Source: Burkholderia latens
Lineage (GTDB): Bacteria > Pseudomonadota > Gammaproteobacteria > Burkholderiales > Burkholderiaceae
DNA length: 64,000 nucleotides
Assembly (NCBI RefSeq): GCF_902499045.1
Contig: NZ_CABVPL010000006.1
Coordinates: forward strand, 62,001-126,000
Reading direction: 5' to 3'
The notes beneath the pieces were generated by a model. The model searched no databases. It was given only the letters and a program-made list of their open reading frames with translations, and was not told where the DNA came from. Below, piece after piece: positions 51,550 to 61,029 of this stretch. The stretch's first letter is position 1. Each line of letters starts with the position of its first letter. A program made the position numbers and the translations under genes.

Positions 51550-51768
51550 TTGCCCGCCTGCCGCGTGAGGGAAACCGAAGGCCCAGCATAGCGACCGGGC
51601 CCGCATTTTTGAAATTTATTTTCTGAATCGATCAGTATTCATCGCGTGAATTCATGGGTGGTCGGCCTATTCAGACAATGCGCTTGCAGTGCCTTTCACC
51701 TCCCGGCGTCGCGGCACGCGAATTGCGACATCCGCCATCGTCATGTCACCACGTTCAGGAGGGATGCG

Positions 51769-51924
51769 ATGCTCGGTACGATCCTTATCATCGTTCTGAT
51801 TCTGCTGCTCATCGGAGCATTTCCCGCGTGGCCGCACAGCCGTGAGTGGGGCTACTGGCCGTCGGGCGGTCTCGGGCTGATCGTCATCATCGTCGTGGTA
51901 TTGGTGCTGTTGGGGCGGATCTGA
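51769..51924 (+). CDS. DUF3309-type small membrane protein
   Basis: The protein has 51 residues: LGTILIIVLILLLIGAFPAWPHSREWGYWPSGGLGLIVIIVVVLVLLGRI in pattern, that is helix, PAWPHSREWGYWPSGG loop, helix. This is the DUF3309 signature of two short membrane segments around a conserved Trp/Gly loop. AGGAGGG precedes the ATG. Small hydrophobic proteins of this type are widespread in proteobacteria and often stress-inducible; function is not established. It stands alone, upstream of a convergent BON-domain gene. Confidence 0.88.
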   Translation: MLGTILIIVLILLLIGAFPAWPHSREWGYWPSGGLGLIVIIVVVLVLLGRI

Positions 51925-52047
51925 CGGCTGCCGGCGCCGGCACGCGGCGAGGAACGGGCGGCCCGCGCGGTCCTGCCGGCCCCTTCGTCGTGGATTCTTT
52001 ACACGACAGGGTCGGCAAGGACACGCAGCATACGGGCGCGCCGCCCG

Positions 52048-52422
52048 TTACTGGCCGCCTTCCAGCCGCAGCTGGAGCCGGCTCTTCACCGACGTCACGC
52101 CCGCCACCTGGCGGGCCGCGTCGACGGCGGCCCGGTCCTGCGCTTCATCGGTGATCAGCCCGGCCAGCGTCACGTCGCCGGTTTTCGCCCGCGCGAACAC
52201 CGTGACCTGCGCGTTGCCGATACCGGGCGCCTTCATCACGGCCTGACGCACCTTCTTCGCAAACGCGCGATCGGCCGCTCGCTCGGCTTTCCTTGCTGCG
52301 CGCGGCGATGCGTTCGGCGCGGACGCCGACGCCACGGCGGTGGCGGTATCGGACTGCGCATGGCCGGCCATCGGCGACAGCGCCACGAAACCTGCAATGA
52401 CGATTGCAAAACGGTGCTTCAT
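52048..52422 (-). CDS. BON-domain periplasmic protein
   Basis: The protein has 124 residues. The signal peptide (KHRFAIVIAGFVALSPMAGHA) is followed by a Ser/Ala-rich spacer and one BON domain (residues ~60-122: VRQAVMKAPGIGNAQVTVFARAKTGDVTLAGLITDEAQDRAAVDAARQVAGVTSV). BON domains bind phospholipid or are found in OsmY/DolP envelope proteins. AGGAG lies before the ATG at 52422. It is convergent with the DUF3309 gene and lies downstream of a LysR gene in the same direction (49 bases apart), so that regulator may be co-transcribed with it. Confidence 0.88.
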   Translation of the reverse strand: MKHRFAIVIAGFVALSPMAGHAQSDTATAVASASAPNASPRAARKAERAADRAFAKKVRQAVMKAPGIGNAQVTVFARAKTGDVTLAGLITDEAQDRAAVDAARQVAGVTSVKSRLQLRLEGGQ

Positions 52423-52471
52423 CAGATTTCTCCTGGACGGGAACAAACGGGAAAGGACAAGCCGCCAGCCT

Positions 52472-53461
52472 TCAGGCCGTGGCGACGGTCAACGCGTGCA
52501 CGCGCGCGCGACCACGGCCGCGCGGCACCGCGAGCGCGGCAAGCGCGCGTTCGTCGGCCTGCAGCGCGAGCGCCAGCGTCGCGCGCACGTGATCGACGAA
52601 CGTGCGGACTTTCGCATCGACGAATCGGCGGGACGCATACATCACGTACACGTCGAGCATCGTCAGCCGGTAATCGGGCAGCACGCGCACGAGCCGCCCA
52701 CTGCGCAGATCGTCGATCACCGAATAGATCGCGAGCGACCCGATGCCGAGACCGGCATGCAGCGCGATCGACAGCGATTCCGGCGCGTTCGCCTGAAACG
52801 GCGCGTCCGGCACCGCATGGACGACCGTGTCGCCGGCGGCGCCGTGCAGCCGCCATTCGCCATGTGCTTCGGCGGGCGTATCGAGACGCAGGCAAGTGTG
52901 GTTCGCGAGATCGGCCGGCGTCGCCGGCGTGCCGTGGCGCTCGAGATAGGCACGCGACGCGACCAGCACGCTGTGCGACGTCCCGCACGAATGCGCGATG
53001 TAGCCCGAGTCGGGCAGGTTCGACGCGGTAACGATCGACACGTCGTAGCCCTCCTCGACGAGATTCGGCATGCGTTGCGAGTAGGTCATCTCGATCGAGA
53101 CGTCAGGAAAGCCGGCCTGATACGCGATGGCCGCCGCGGTCACGTGGCTCTGCCCGAGGCCGGGCATCGTATGCACGCGCAGGCGCCCGTACGGGCGCAC
53201 CAGCGCATTTCGCGCCTCGGCGTTGGCCTGGTCGACGTCGCCGAGGATCGACAGCAGGCGTTCGAAGTAGCGGCGCCCGCTGTCGGTCAGCGCGATCTTG
53301 CGGGTAGTCCGGTGCAGCAGGCGGATCTGCGCATACGCCTCCAGGCTCGCGATGGCCCTCGACACCTGCGCGGTGGCGACGTCCGTCTGTTTCGCCACGG
53401 CGGTGAAGCTGCCGGCCTGCACGACGCGCACAAACGTCCGCATGTTCTCGAGCATGTCCAT
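52472..53461 (-). CDS. LysR-family transcriptional regulator
   Basis: The protein has 329 residues. The helix-turn-helix is ENMRTFVRVVQAGSFTAVAKQTDVATAQVSRAIASLEAYAQIRLL and the effector domain opens GRLRVHTMPGLGQSHVTAAAIAYQAGFPDVSIEMTYSQRMP. The CrgA-type pattern suits control of an oxidoreductase or a stress gene. The 3' extension (EDERALAALAVPRGRGRARV-like basic tail) is longer than usual. The start is the ATG at 53461 (MDMLENM); an ATG at 53455 is an alternative. It follows the quinone reductase gene on the same strand past a strong hairpin. Confidence 0.9.
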   Translation of the reverse strand: MDMLENMRTFVRVVQAGSFTAVAKQTDVATAQVSRAIASLEAYAQIRLLHRTTRKIALTDSGRRYFERLLSILGDVDQANAEARNALVRPYGRLRVHTMPGLGQSHVTAAAIAYQAGFPDVSIEMTYSQRMPNLVEEGYDVSIVTASNLPDSGYIAHSCGTSHSVLVASRAYLERHGTPATPADLANHTCLRLDTPAEAHGEWRLHGAAGDTVVHAVPDAPFQANAPESLSIALHAGLGIGSLAIYSVIDDLRSGRLVRVLPDYRLTMLDVYVMYASRRFVDAKVRTFVDHVRATLALALQADERALAALAVPRGRGRARVHALTVATA

Positions 53462-53555
53462 TTCGACCCATCGTCCATTGCGGCGGCGCCCGCGCAGCGC
53501 GGCGCCGGCGGCGACGCATTCAGTGGTCCCGATTGTCCGGCAATCCACGCCGCGG

Positions 53556-53583
53556 CTTCAGCCCCCCGAGCGGGGGGCTGAAG
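53556..53583 (-). terminator. C-run/G-run hairpin downstream of the quinone reductase
   Basis: A perfect 12-bp stem (CTTCAGCCCCCC, 53556-53567, with 53572-53583) and GAGC loop lies 10 bases past the quinone reductase stop. It has no T-run. Related hairpins occur at 58716, 61098 and 61192. Confidence 0.65.
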
Positions 53584-53593
53584 TGTCCGCACG

Positions 53594-54664
53594 TCATGTG
53601 GAATGCTTGGCGTTTGCGGCGATGGCGGCCCGCAGCGCCGGCTCCGCCGCCGGCGTCACCAGTACGATCTTGCCGATATGGCGACCGGAATCCATCAGCT
53701 CGTGCGCGGCCCGCGCATCGTGCAGCGCGAACAGCCGGTACACCTGCGGCTTGACGGTGCCTTGCCGGATCAGCGGCCACACGGCGTGCTCGAGCTCGCG
53801 AATGATCTGCGCCTTCTCCTCGTAGGTGCGCGAGCGCAGCGTCGAGCCGATGTGCGTGAGCCGCTTCGTCAGCATCGGGAACAGATCCAGTTCCTTCGCC
53901 GGGCCGTTGATCACGCCGATCTGCACGATGCGGCCGTTCAGCGCGGCTGCCTTGAAATTGCGCGCGACGTAGTCGCCTGCGATGATGTCGACGATCACGT
54001 CGACGCCCTTGCCGTCGGTAAAGCGCGCAACCGCCTCGACGAAATCCTCGTTGCGGTAGTCGATCGCGTGATCGGCGCCGAGGCGCACGCTCGCGTCACG
54101 CTGCGCGTCCGAACCGACGGTCGTGATGATCTTCGACGCGCCGAACGCCTTCGCCAGCATCGTCGCCGTCGTGCCGATGCCGGACGCGCCGCCGTGGATC
54201 AGCACGCTTTCGCCGGCCTTGAACCCGCCGCGCTGAAACAGGTTCAGCCAGACCGTCATGAAGGTTTCCGGCATCGCCGCCGCTTCCGCCATCCCGAGGC
54301 CCTCGGGAATCGCAAGCGTATTGCTTTCGTTCGCGACCGCGTATTCCGCGTAGCCGCCGCCCGGGATCAGCGCGCACACCCGATCGCCGATCGCGAAGCG
54401 CGTAACGTCGCGGCCGATCGCGACGACTTCACCCGCGACCTCGAGGCCGGGAATGTCCGACGCGCCGGGCGGCGGATCGTACAGCCCCTTGCGCTGGAAC
54501 ACGTCGGGGCCGTTGACGCCGGCCGCATGAATGCGGATCAGCACTTCGCCGGCAGCGGGCGACGGTACCGCACGGGTCGCCGGCACGAGCACTTCGGGGC
54601 CGCCGGGGCGCACGATCTCGATCGCGGTCATGTCGGCGGGGAGCGGTTTCACGTCATCAATCAC
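53594..54664 (-). CDS. Zeta-crystallin-like NADPH:quinone oxidoreductase
   Basis: This 356-residue medium-chain dehydrogenase lacks the catalytic zinc ligands. The nucleotide-binding motif is SVLIHGGASGIGTTATMLAKAFG; the N-terminal domain has GVNGPDVFQRKGLYDPPPGASDIPGLEVAGEV, as in Qor and the PIG3 branch (GIGTTA). The C-terminus carries 30 extra residues. It starts at a GTG (54664) with GAGGAT eight bases upstream. It is divergent from a LysR gene across 140 bases, its probable regulator, and should reduce quinones or enones by hydride transfer. Confidence 0.92.
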   Translation of the reverse strand: MIDDVKPLPADMTAIEIVRPGGPEVLVPATRAVPSPAAGEVLIRIHAAGVNGPDVFQRKGLYDPPPGASDIPGLEVAGEVVAIGRDVTRFAIGDRVCALIPGGGYAEYAVANESNTLAIPEGLGMAEAAAMPETFMTVWLNLFQRGGFKAGESVLIHGGASGIGTTATMLAKAFGASKIITTVGSDAQRDASVRLGADHAIDYRNEDFVEAVARFTDGKGVDVIVDIIAGDYVARNFKAAALNGRIVQIGVINGPAKELDLFPMLTKRLTHIGSTLRSRTYEEKAQIIRELEHAVWPLIRQGTVKPQVYRLFALHDARAAHELMDSGRHIGKIVLVTPAAEPALRAAIAANAKHST

Positions 54665-54804
54665 GATATGATCCTCAACGTTCGTCGATGCCTGACCGAT
54701 TCACGGGCCGTCCCGGAATCGCGGCATCGCAATGTGTGTGAACGGAGTCTAGGGGCGACGCTGCGCGCACACACGCAGCGAATTGCCGGTCGAGGAATGC
54801 AAAA

Positions 54805-55698
54805 ATGCATCAGTCGGGACACGCGATGAACTGGGACGACGCGCGCGTCTTTCTCGCGATTCATCGCGAGCGCACGCTGCGCGGCGCGGCACGAACGCTC
54901 GGTATCGACCAGGCAACCGTCGGGCGGCGGCTCGCGACGCTCGAGCACATGCTCGGCGCGACGCTGTTCCTGCGCTCGTCGAACGGCTATCTGCCCACGC
55001 CGGTCGGCGAACTCGCGTTACGCGCCGCCGAGGCGATGGAGCAGCACGCGCACGAGCTGGTGCGGTTGACGCAAGGCGTCGACCGGCGGCTCGCCGGTGA
55101 GGTGAAGATCACGACGACCGACGCGCTCGCGCTCGAATTCGTGATGCCGGCGATCGCGCGGCTGCACGCGAAGCATCCGGACGTGTCGGTCGCGTTGAAC
55201 ACGTCGACGCAGATCCTGAATCTCGCGAAGCGCGAAGCCGATATCGCGATCCGCACGGTGCGGCCCGAGAATCCCGATCTCGTCGCGCGCCGCCTGGCAC
55301 GCTGGGACATGGGCCTGTTCGCGTCGCACGACTACCTGCACCGGCACGGCGAGCCCGAGCGCGGCCATGCGTTCGCGGGGCACGACCTCGTCGTCTACCA
55401 GCCGTACATCGACGCGAGCCGCGCCCCGACGATCGCACGCGAGCCGATCGGCGGCGGCCGCATCGTCGCGCGCACGACTTCCAATCTGATGATGCGCGCG
55501 GCGCTGCGCTCGGGTCTCGGGATCGGCGAGATTCCGGTTCACATGGGGGAGCGCGACGGGCTTGCACGCGTGTGGCCGGAACGCGTTCGCGCGGCGCCGT
55601 ACGAAGTGTGGCTCGTCACGCATCGCGACCTGCGCCACACCGCGCGGATTCGCGCGACGATCGACGAAATCTCGGCGTCGTTCGCCGTGCATCGTTGA
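54805..55698 (+). CDS. LysR-family transcriptional regulator
   Basis: The protein has 297 residues. The helix-turn-helix is NWDDARVFLAIHRERTLRGAARTLGIDQATVGRRLATLE, of the type often paired with quinone reductases. Then GEVKITTTDALALEFVMPAIARLHAKHPDV opens the effector domain. The ATG at 54805 is preceded by GAGGA; ATG 54826 is an alternative. It is divergent from the quinone reductase gene. The last ~40 residues end in an Arg/Thr-rich helix. The inducer is unknown; electrophiles such as quinones are plausible from context. Confidence 0.92.
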   Translation: MHQSGHAMNWDDARVFLAIHRERTLRGAARTLGIDQATVGRRLATLEHMLGATLFLRSSNGYLPTPVGELALRAAEAMEQHAHELVRLTQGVDRRLAGEVKITTTDALALEFVMPAIARLHAKHPDVSVALNTSTQILNLAKREADIAIRTVRPENPDLVARRLARWDMGLFASHDYLHRHGEPERGHAFAGHDLVVYQPYIDASRAPTIAREPIGGGRIVARTTSNLMMRAALRSGLGIGEIPVHMGERDGLARVWPERVRAAPYEVWLVTHRDLRHTARIRATIDEISASFAVHR

Positions 55699-55725
55699 CG
55701 CCGGCCGCGTGCGGACGGCAAGCGC

Positions 55726-58491
55726 TCATTCGTCGCCGGGCCGCACGCGCGACGCATCGAGCGCGAGACCGCTGCTCACGGCCTGGATGCGCGACGTGAC
55801 GTTGAGCTTTTCGAAGATGTTCTTCAGATGCCACTTGATCGTCTCGGGCGCGACGCGCAGTGCGCGGGCGATCTCCTTGTTCGACAGCCCGCGCGCGACG
55901 TAATCGAGGATTTCGGCTTCACGCGCACTCAGGCTGCCAGCCGCGCCGGGGCGGCCGGCCGGTGTCGCGCTCGCGGCACGCTGCGCGTCGAACGCGCGCA
56001 ACAGTTCGCGCGGGTACCACGCGGCGAGCGCCGGAAAGCGGTCGATCTGCTTCTGCACGCGCGCAAGCAGGCGCTCCACCGCCGGACCTTCGTCGACGAA
56101 GGTGCGCACGAGCCCGTTGCCCTGGCCGTATTCGAGCGCCCGCGCGAGCATCGCGAGCGCCGTATCCTCGTCGCCCGCCTGATCGCAGGCGACCGCGCGC
56201 AGCACCGCGGCCTGCGCCGCGAGCCAGTCGAATCCGCGTGCGGCGAGCACGTCGTGTACCGTCGCCATGACCTGCACGGCTTCGTCCGCGCGCGCGTCGG
56301 CGAGCAGCAGCCGCGCATGCGCGGATCGCGCCATCTGCCACGTCTCGACGTGGCTCGACGTCTCGTCCGGCGGCGCCGCCGGCACCATCGACGCGAGCGC
56401 GCGCGCCACGCGATGCGCGTGCGTCGGCTTCCCCGAGATCAGGTGCAGCCGCACGCCGGTCGCCATGCAGCCGACGCGCAGCCGCAGCCATTGCCGCGTG
56501 CATGCGACGTGATCGGCGTCGTCGAGGAGTTCATGCGCGCGCGCGTCGTTCCCCGACTGGAACTGCAGCAGCGCGGCGGTCTGCACGAACCGCAGCAACG
56601 GCCCGAGCGAGCACGCCTGCATCGCGATATCGAAGCGGTCGGCCTGCGCGTCGCGCACTCTCTGCCAGTCGTTCCACTCGTAGTAGATCGCCGACAGGTA
56701 GCCGGCCGACAGCGCCGTGGCCGCCGACAGGCGCCCCGCCGCCCGCTCCGCGGCACGCAGCGCGGCTTCGAACGTCTTCGACGCGTCGTGCAGGCGGCCC
56801 GCGACGAATTCCGCGAGACCGGACATGTTCTGGCGGTACACGTTCGCGAACAGCGGCTCGTGGCCGGACGCCGCGCGCTCGGCGCGGGCGCGGAGATGCA
56901 GCGCATCGTCGAGGCGCCCCGCGTAGCCGAGCCCGAAACTGAGCGTCGTCTGCCCGATCTGCTCGATCCACGAGCCGGCCGGCGGCCCGGCCGCCAGCAC
57001 GCGTTCGCCGAGGTGCAACGCGTCGGTGCTGTGGTCCGACAGCGCGGTAACGAGCGAGCGGACGGCCAGCAGTTCGGTCGACGTGACGGCATCCGTGTCG
57101 AGCCGCCCCGCGGCGACGTCGCTTTCCAGCGCCTCGAGCGCACGGCGCGCGTCGATCATCTGCATCGACAACGCGAGGGCCCATGCGTGCGCGATCCGCA
57201 GCCGCAGGCGGCCGGCCAGCGCCTGCGCGGGCAGGCGCGACACCCAGTCGAGCACGGTGCGCACGTCGCTCGCTGCGATGAGCTTCATCGCACATGCTTC
57301 GACCCAGCCGGCAGCCGCGTCGAAATCACCGGCCGCGAGCGCGTGCCGGACGGCATCCGGCCACTGCCGCTCGGCCGCATGCCATTCGCTCGCGCGGCGA
57401 TGCAGCCCGGCGACCGCGCCGGGTTCCCGCAGCGCGAGTTCCTCGCGCAAATACTGCAAAAACAGCGCGTGATAGCGATAACGCCGGCGATCGCCGTCGA
57501 TCGACCGGATGAAGAGATTGCGCGCGCTCAGCCATTCGAGGCAGTCGAGCGCATCGTCGCGGCCGGTGAGCGCATCGCACAGCGCCGGGGTCATCCGGTC
57601 CAGCACGGCCGTATGCAGCAGAAAATGCCGGATCGCGTCCGGCACCTGCGTCATCACGTTCTCGTTGAGGTAAGTCGCGATGCCCGCGCGTGCGTGGCTG
57701 ACCTGTTCGGCCACGCGCGCCGCGTCGCTGTCGTCGTGCAGCGCCAGCGCCGCCAGCTGCAGCCCCGACACCCAGCCCTCGGTGGCCGCGCGCAGGCGTT
57801 CGACGTTTTCCGCGTTGAGCGGCTTGCCGGCGATCCGCTCGAAGAACGCGCGCGTCTCCGCATCGTCGAAGCGCAGGTCGTTTTCGTCGATGCGCACGAG
57901 CTGATCGCGCGATTCGAAGTAGCTGAGCGGCAGCGCCGGAATCGATCTGCACGCGAGCACGACGTGCAGGTTCGACGGGGCATAGCGCAGCAGCTCGAAC
58001 ATCGCGTCGTGGATGACCGGCGACGACAGCCGATCGAAATCGTCGAGCATCAGGAACAGTTCGACGCCCGAATTCTCCAGCTCGTTGAGCAGTTCGTCGA
58101 ACACGGTCTTCAGCGGAATCAGCGCGCGGTCGCGCAGCAGCCGCTGCGCGCGCACGCCGACGCCGCCGGTCGCATCGACGATCGCCGCGACCACGTACGA
58201 CGAGAAGATCGACGCGTTGTCGTCGTCCCGATCGAGGCTCACCCATGCGACCTTCGCGTCCGATGCGACGAGCGCGCTGCGCCATTCCGCGAGCAGCGTC
58301 GTCTTGCCGTAGCCGGCCGGCGCGCAGACGAGCGTCAGCCGCCGGTCGAGCGCGCGCTGGAGCCGCCCGAGCCGCGCGATGCGCGACACGATCCCGCGGG
58401 CCGACGCCGGCGCGAGCTTGGTGCGCACGAGCACTTCGATCGTGTCGGCATCCGCGTGCGCGGCCGGTTGACTGCTGTTCCTCGGCGTCAT
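55726..58491 (-). CDS. MalT-like LAL-family transcriptional regulator
   Basis: This 921-residue protein is typical of large ATP-binding LuxR-type (LAL) activators. Walker A is CAPAGYGKTTLL (~57), Walker B LFLMLDDFDRL. A long helical-repeat middle (about 400-800, TPR/SuperHelical region) follows. The C-terminal LuxR HTH is LSAREAEILDYVARGLSNKEIARALRVAPETIKWHLKNIFEKLNVTSRIQAV. Such STAND regulators oligomerise upon ligand plus ATP. A SnoaL-like gene lies divergent; either that or the nearby acyl-CoA ligase could be its target. The ligand is unknown. Confidence 0.93.
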   Translation of the reverse strand: MTPRNSSQPAAHADADTIEVLVRTKLAPASARGIVSRIARLGRLQRALDRRLTLVCAPAGYGKTTLLAEWRSALVASDAKVAWVSLDRDDDNASIFSSYVVAAIVDATGGVGVRAQRLLRDRALIPLKTVFDELLNELENSGVELFLMLDDFDRLSSPVIHDAMFELLRYAPSNLHVVLACRSIPALPLSYFESRDQLVRIDENDLRFDDAETRAFFERIAGKPLNAENVERLRAATEGWVSGLQLAALALHDDSDAARVAEQVSHARAGIATYLNENVMTQVPDAIRHFLLHTAVLDRMTPALCDALTGRDDALDCLEWLSARNLFIRSIDGDRRRYRYHALFLQYLREELALREPGAVAGLHRRASEWHAAERQWPDAVRHALAAGDFDAAAGWVEACAMKLIAASDVRTVLDWVSRLPAQALAGRLRLRIAHAWALALSMQMIDARRALEALESDVAAGRLDTDAVTSTELLAVRSLVTALSDHSTDALHLGERVLAAGPPAGSWIEQIGQTTLSFGLGYAGRLDDALHLRARAERAASGHEPLFANVYRQNMSGLAEFVAGRLHDASKTFEAALRAAERAAGRLSAATALSAGYLSAIYYEWNDWQRVRDAQADRFDIAMQACSLGPLLRFVQTAALLQFQSGNDARAHELLDDADHVACTRQWLRLRVGCMATGVRLHLISGKPTHAHRVARALASMVPAAPPDETSSHVETWQMARSAHARLLLADARADEAVQVMATVHDVLAARGFDWLAAQAAVLRAVACDQAGDEDTALAMLARALEYGQGNGLVRTFVDEGPAVERLLARVQKQIDRFPALAAWYPRELLRAFDAQRAASATPAGRPGAAGSLSAREAEILDYVARGLSNKEIARALRVAPETIKWHLKNIFEKLNVTSRIQAVSSGLALDASRVRPGDE

Positions 58492-58835
58492 GCTGTTCCC
58501 GTTCTCCTCGCGCTGTGCGCATGTCCGTCGTCCCGGAAAGCGGCGCCCGCGGCGCGGCCGAATGCCCGGCCAACGTGTGCCGCGCCCCGAAACAGCATAG
58601 CGATTCGCCCCCGCCCGTCAAAAGTAGGTGATGTCCGGACCGCTGCGCGCTTGCGGCGCCGCGTCACGATCCACGGTAAAGGACCCGCATTGTTCTCGAA
58701 CGAATGCCGGTGTTCAGCCCCCCATTCGGGGGGCTACCTCGCGCGGAGAAGTCGCTTCATCCTGACTGCACCGCCCCGCGGGCGGCCCGCGCCGCGCGCC
58801 GCCGCTGTCGCAGTCCTTTCTCTTCGGGAGTTGCC
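58492..58835. other. Divergent region between the LAL regulator and the SnoaL-like gene
   Basis: No gene is supported in this 344-base stretch. It contains the hairpin at 58716-58735 and GC-rich spacer; promoter elements are not clear. Confidence 0.45.
58716..58735. repeat. C-run/G-run hairpin
   Basis: AGCCCCCC (58716-58723) and GGGGGGCT (58728-58735) are separated by ATTC: a perfect 8-bp stem with tetraloop, upstream of the SnoaL-like gene. One of four such hairpins. Confidence 0.75.
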
Positions 58836-59255
58836 ATGAACCGTCGCGACGTCGCCGCCGCGTTTTTCGACCGGTATCGCCGGCATGACATCGACGGCAT
58901 GCTCGCGCTGTTCGCGCCGGATGCCACGCTCGACTACGTGCCGATCGCCGTGACCGGCCCGGCGGCCGTGCACGGCAAGGCCGTCTGGAGGGCGCTGCTG
59001 GACGCGTTTCCGGACCTGCGCAACGAGGTCGACGCGATCCATGCGGACGACGCCGGCCGTCATGCCACGGCCGAGGTCACGATCGGCGGCACGCAGGTGC
59101 GGGAATTCGCCGGCATCCAGAACCGCGGGCGCGCGTTCTCGCTCCGGCATGCGTTCGTGTTCGAGTTCGACGCCGACGGCCGCATCACGCGGCTCGCCGC
59201 CTACTGGGACAACGTGCGGCTGTTCGAGGATCTCGGCAAGACGACGCTCGGATGA
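58836..59255 (+). CDS. SnoaL-like / NTF2-fold protein
   Basis: This 139-residue cytoplasmic protein opens with RRDVAAAFFDRYRRHDIDGMLALFAPDATLDYVPI, the classic SnoaL-like/NTF2 start with Tyr and Asp lining the pocket. Then comes FPDLRNEVDAIHADDAGRHATAEVTIGGTQVREFAGIQNRGRAFSLRHAFVFEFDADGRITRL. The fold serves as polyketide cyclase, isomerase or ligand binding. GGGAG lies before the ATG at 58836. It is divergent from the LAL regulator. A role in modifying a metabolite that the LAL protein senses is a guess. Confidence 0.87.
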   Translation: MNRRDVAAAFFDRYRRHDIDGMLALFAPDATLDYVPIAVTGPAAVHGKAVWRALLDAFPDLRNEVDAIHADDAGRHATAEVTIGGTQVREFAGIQNRGRAFSLRHAFVFEFDADGRITRLAAYWDNVRLFEDLGKTTLG

Positions 59256-59364
59256 GGTCCTTCGGATGGCGCCCGTCGGCATGGTGCGCGGCGGATGGCC
59301 CGACGGGGCCACCGGCACGGCCGCGCGCCCGGGTGCGGCCGGCCCGCGGCCGGCGCGCCGCCGC

Positions 59365-61029
59365 TCACTGCGGTTGGTAGCGCTCGCGCAGTGCGCGCTT
59401 GTTGATCTTGCCGACGCTGGTCTTCTCGATCGAGTCGACGATCAGCAGGCGTTCCGGCACCGCATAGCGCGAGATCAACCCGCGATCGGCCACCTGTTTC
59501 ACATGCGCCTGCAGCTCCGCCGGTTCCACGCGGCCGACATGCTCGTCGGCCAGCACGACGAGCGCGAGCGGCCGCTCGCCCCAGCGCGCGTCCTTCACGC
59601 CGATCACCGCCGATTCCCGCACGGCCGGATGGCGCGACAGGATGTCCTCGAGCTCGAGCGACGACACCCATTCGCCGCCCGTCTTGATCACGTCCTTGAT
59701 CCGGTCGGTGATCTGCAGCCGGCCGTCGGGATCGATGACGCCGATGTCGTTCGTATGCAGGTAGCCGCCCGCCCACAACGCTTCCGACGCCTGCGCGTCG
59801 CCGAGATAGCCTTGCGTCGCCCACGGCATCCGCACGACGACCTCGCCGGCCGATCGCCCGTCGTGCGGCACGTCGCGAAACTGCGCGTCGACGATGCGCA
59901 GGTCGACGAGCGGCAGCGGCAACCCGGCCTTCGTCCGGCGCGCGATATCGTCGCCCGGTGCGTCGGCGGCCGCGCGCGGCGGATCGATCTGCGCGATCGT
60001 CATCAGCGGGCACGTTTCCGACATGCCGTATCCGGTGTAGACCTCGATGCCGCGCGCGAGCGCCGCCCGTGCCAGTCCTTCCGGCAACGGCGAGCCGCCG
60101 ACGATCACTTTCCACGAAGACAGGTCCGCGTCGGCGGACGCCGGGCTGTCGAGAATCATCGCGAGCAGCGTCGGCACGCAGTGCGAATACGTCACCGCTT
60201 CGCGCGCGATCAGCGCGAGCAAACCGTCCGGCGAGTAGCGCCCCGGATAGACCTGCTTGAGGCCGAGTGCGGTCGCGATATACGGCATGCCCCACGCATG
60301 CACGTGGAACATCGGCGTGATCGGCATGTAGACGTCGTCGCGATGCACGCGCCCGCGATCGCGCGCGCTCGACAACGCGGCCATGCCTGCCAGCGTGTGC
60401 AGCACGAGCTGGCGATGCGTGAACGCGACGGCCTTGGGCAGCCCGGTGGTGCCCGTCGTATAGAACGTCGTCGCACGGGTCTGCTCGTCGAAATCGGGAA
60501 ACGCGAAATCGGGCGAGCCGGCCGCGACGAGCCGCTCGTATTCGTCGGCGAAGCCGTCGGGCAGGTCGACGTCGTCGCCGTCGGCGATCAGCACGAAGTG
60601 CGTCGCCGCGGTCAACCGGTCACGCATGCCGGCCAGCAGCGGCAGGAAATCGCGGTGCACCAGCACGACGCGCGCGCCCGAATGGTTCAGCGTGTACAGC
60701 AACTGATCGGGAGACAGCCGCACGTTGGCCGTCATCAGCACCGCGCCCATCATCGGAATCGCGTGGTAGCACTCGAGGTAGCGGTGGCTGTCCCAGTCCA
60801 TCACGGCCACGACGTCGCCGGCGCCGACACCGAGCGCCGCGAGCCCGCTCGCGAGCTGGCCGATGCGGTGCCGGAACGTCCAGTAGTCGTGCCGTGCCCG
60901 GTCGGCGTACACGATCTCCTGCTCGGGCCGGGTCGCGAGCGGCGCATGCAGCAGTTGCTTGATCAGCAGCGGATACGCATGCGCGGCCGGGGCCGCCGCA
61001 TCGTCCGCGCTCAGGTATGACGAATTCAT
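59365..61029 (-). CDS. Acyl-CoA synthetase / AMP-binding ligase
   Basis: This 554-residue member of the ANL superfamily activates a carboxylic acid as acyl-AMP then acyl-CoA. It has the P-loop TTGTTGLPKAVAFTHRQL, A5 VYTGYGMSETCPL, A7/A8 GYLHTNDIGVIDPDGRLQITDRIKDVIKTGGEWVSSLELE and the catalytic Lys near the C-terminus (EKTSVGKINKRALRERY). The pattern resembles medium/long-chain fatty-acyl-CoA ligases (AlkK-type). GGAGG lies before the ATG at 61029. Together with the acyl-CoA dehydrogenase 1.3 kb away it could start a short degradation pathway. Confidence 0.94.
   Translation of the reverse strand: MNSSYLSADDAAAPAAHAYPLLIKQLLHAPLATRPEQEIVYADRARHDYWTFRHRIGQLASGLAALGVGAGDVVAVMDWDSHRYLECYHAIPMMGAVLMTANVRLSPDQLLYTLNHSGARVVLVHRDFLPLLAGMRDRLTAATHFVLIADGDDVDLPDGFADEYERLVAAGSPDFAFPDFDEQTRATTFYTTGTTGLPKAVAFTHRQLVLHTLAGMAALSSARDRGRVHRDDVYMPITPMFHVHAWGMPYIATALGLKQVYPGRYSPDGLLALIAREAVTYSHCVPTLLAMILDSPASADADLSSWKVIVGGSPLPEGLARAALARGIEVYTGYGMSETCPLMTIAQIDPPRAAADAPGDDIARRTKAGLPLPLVDLRIVDAQFRDVPHDGRSAGEVVVRMPWATQGYLGDAQASEALWAGGYLHTNDIGVIDPDGRLQITDRIKDVIKTGGEWVSSLELEDILSRHPAVRESAVIGVKDARWGERPLALVVLADEHVGRVEPAELQAHVKQVADRGLISRYAVPERLLIVDSIEKTSVGKINKRALRERYQPQ

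Noticed and set aside
55828-58839. 1003-codon open frame antisense to the LAL regulator
   Set aside because: Same composition artefact; the minus strand has Walker and LuxR motifs in order.
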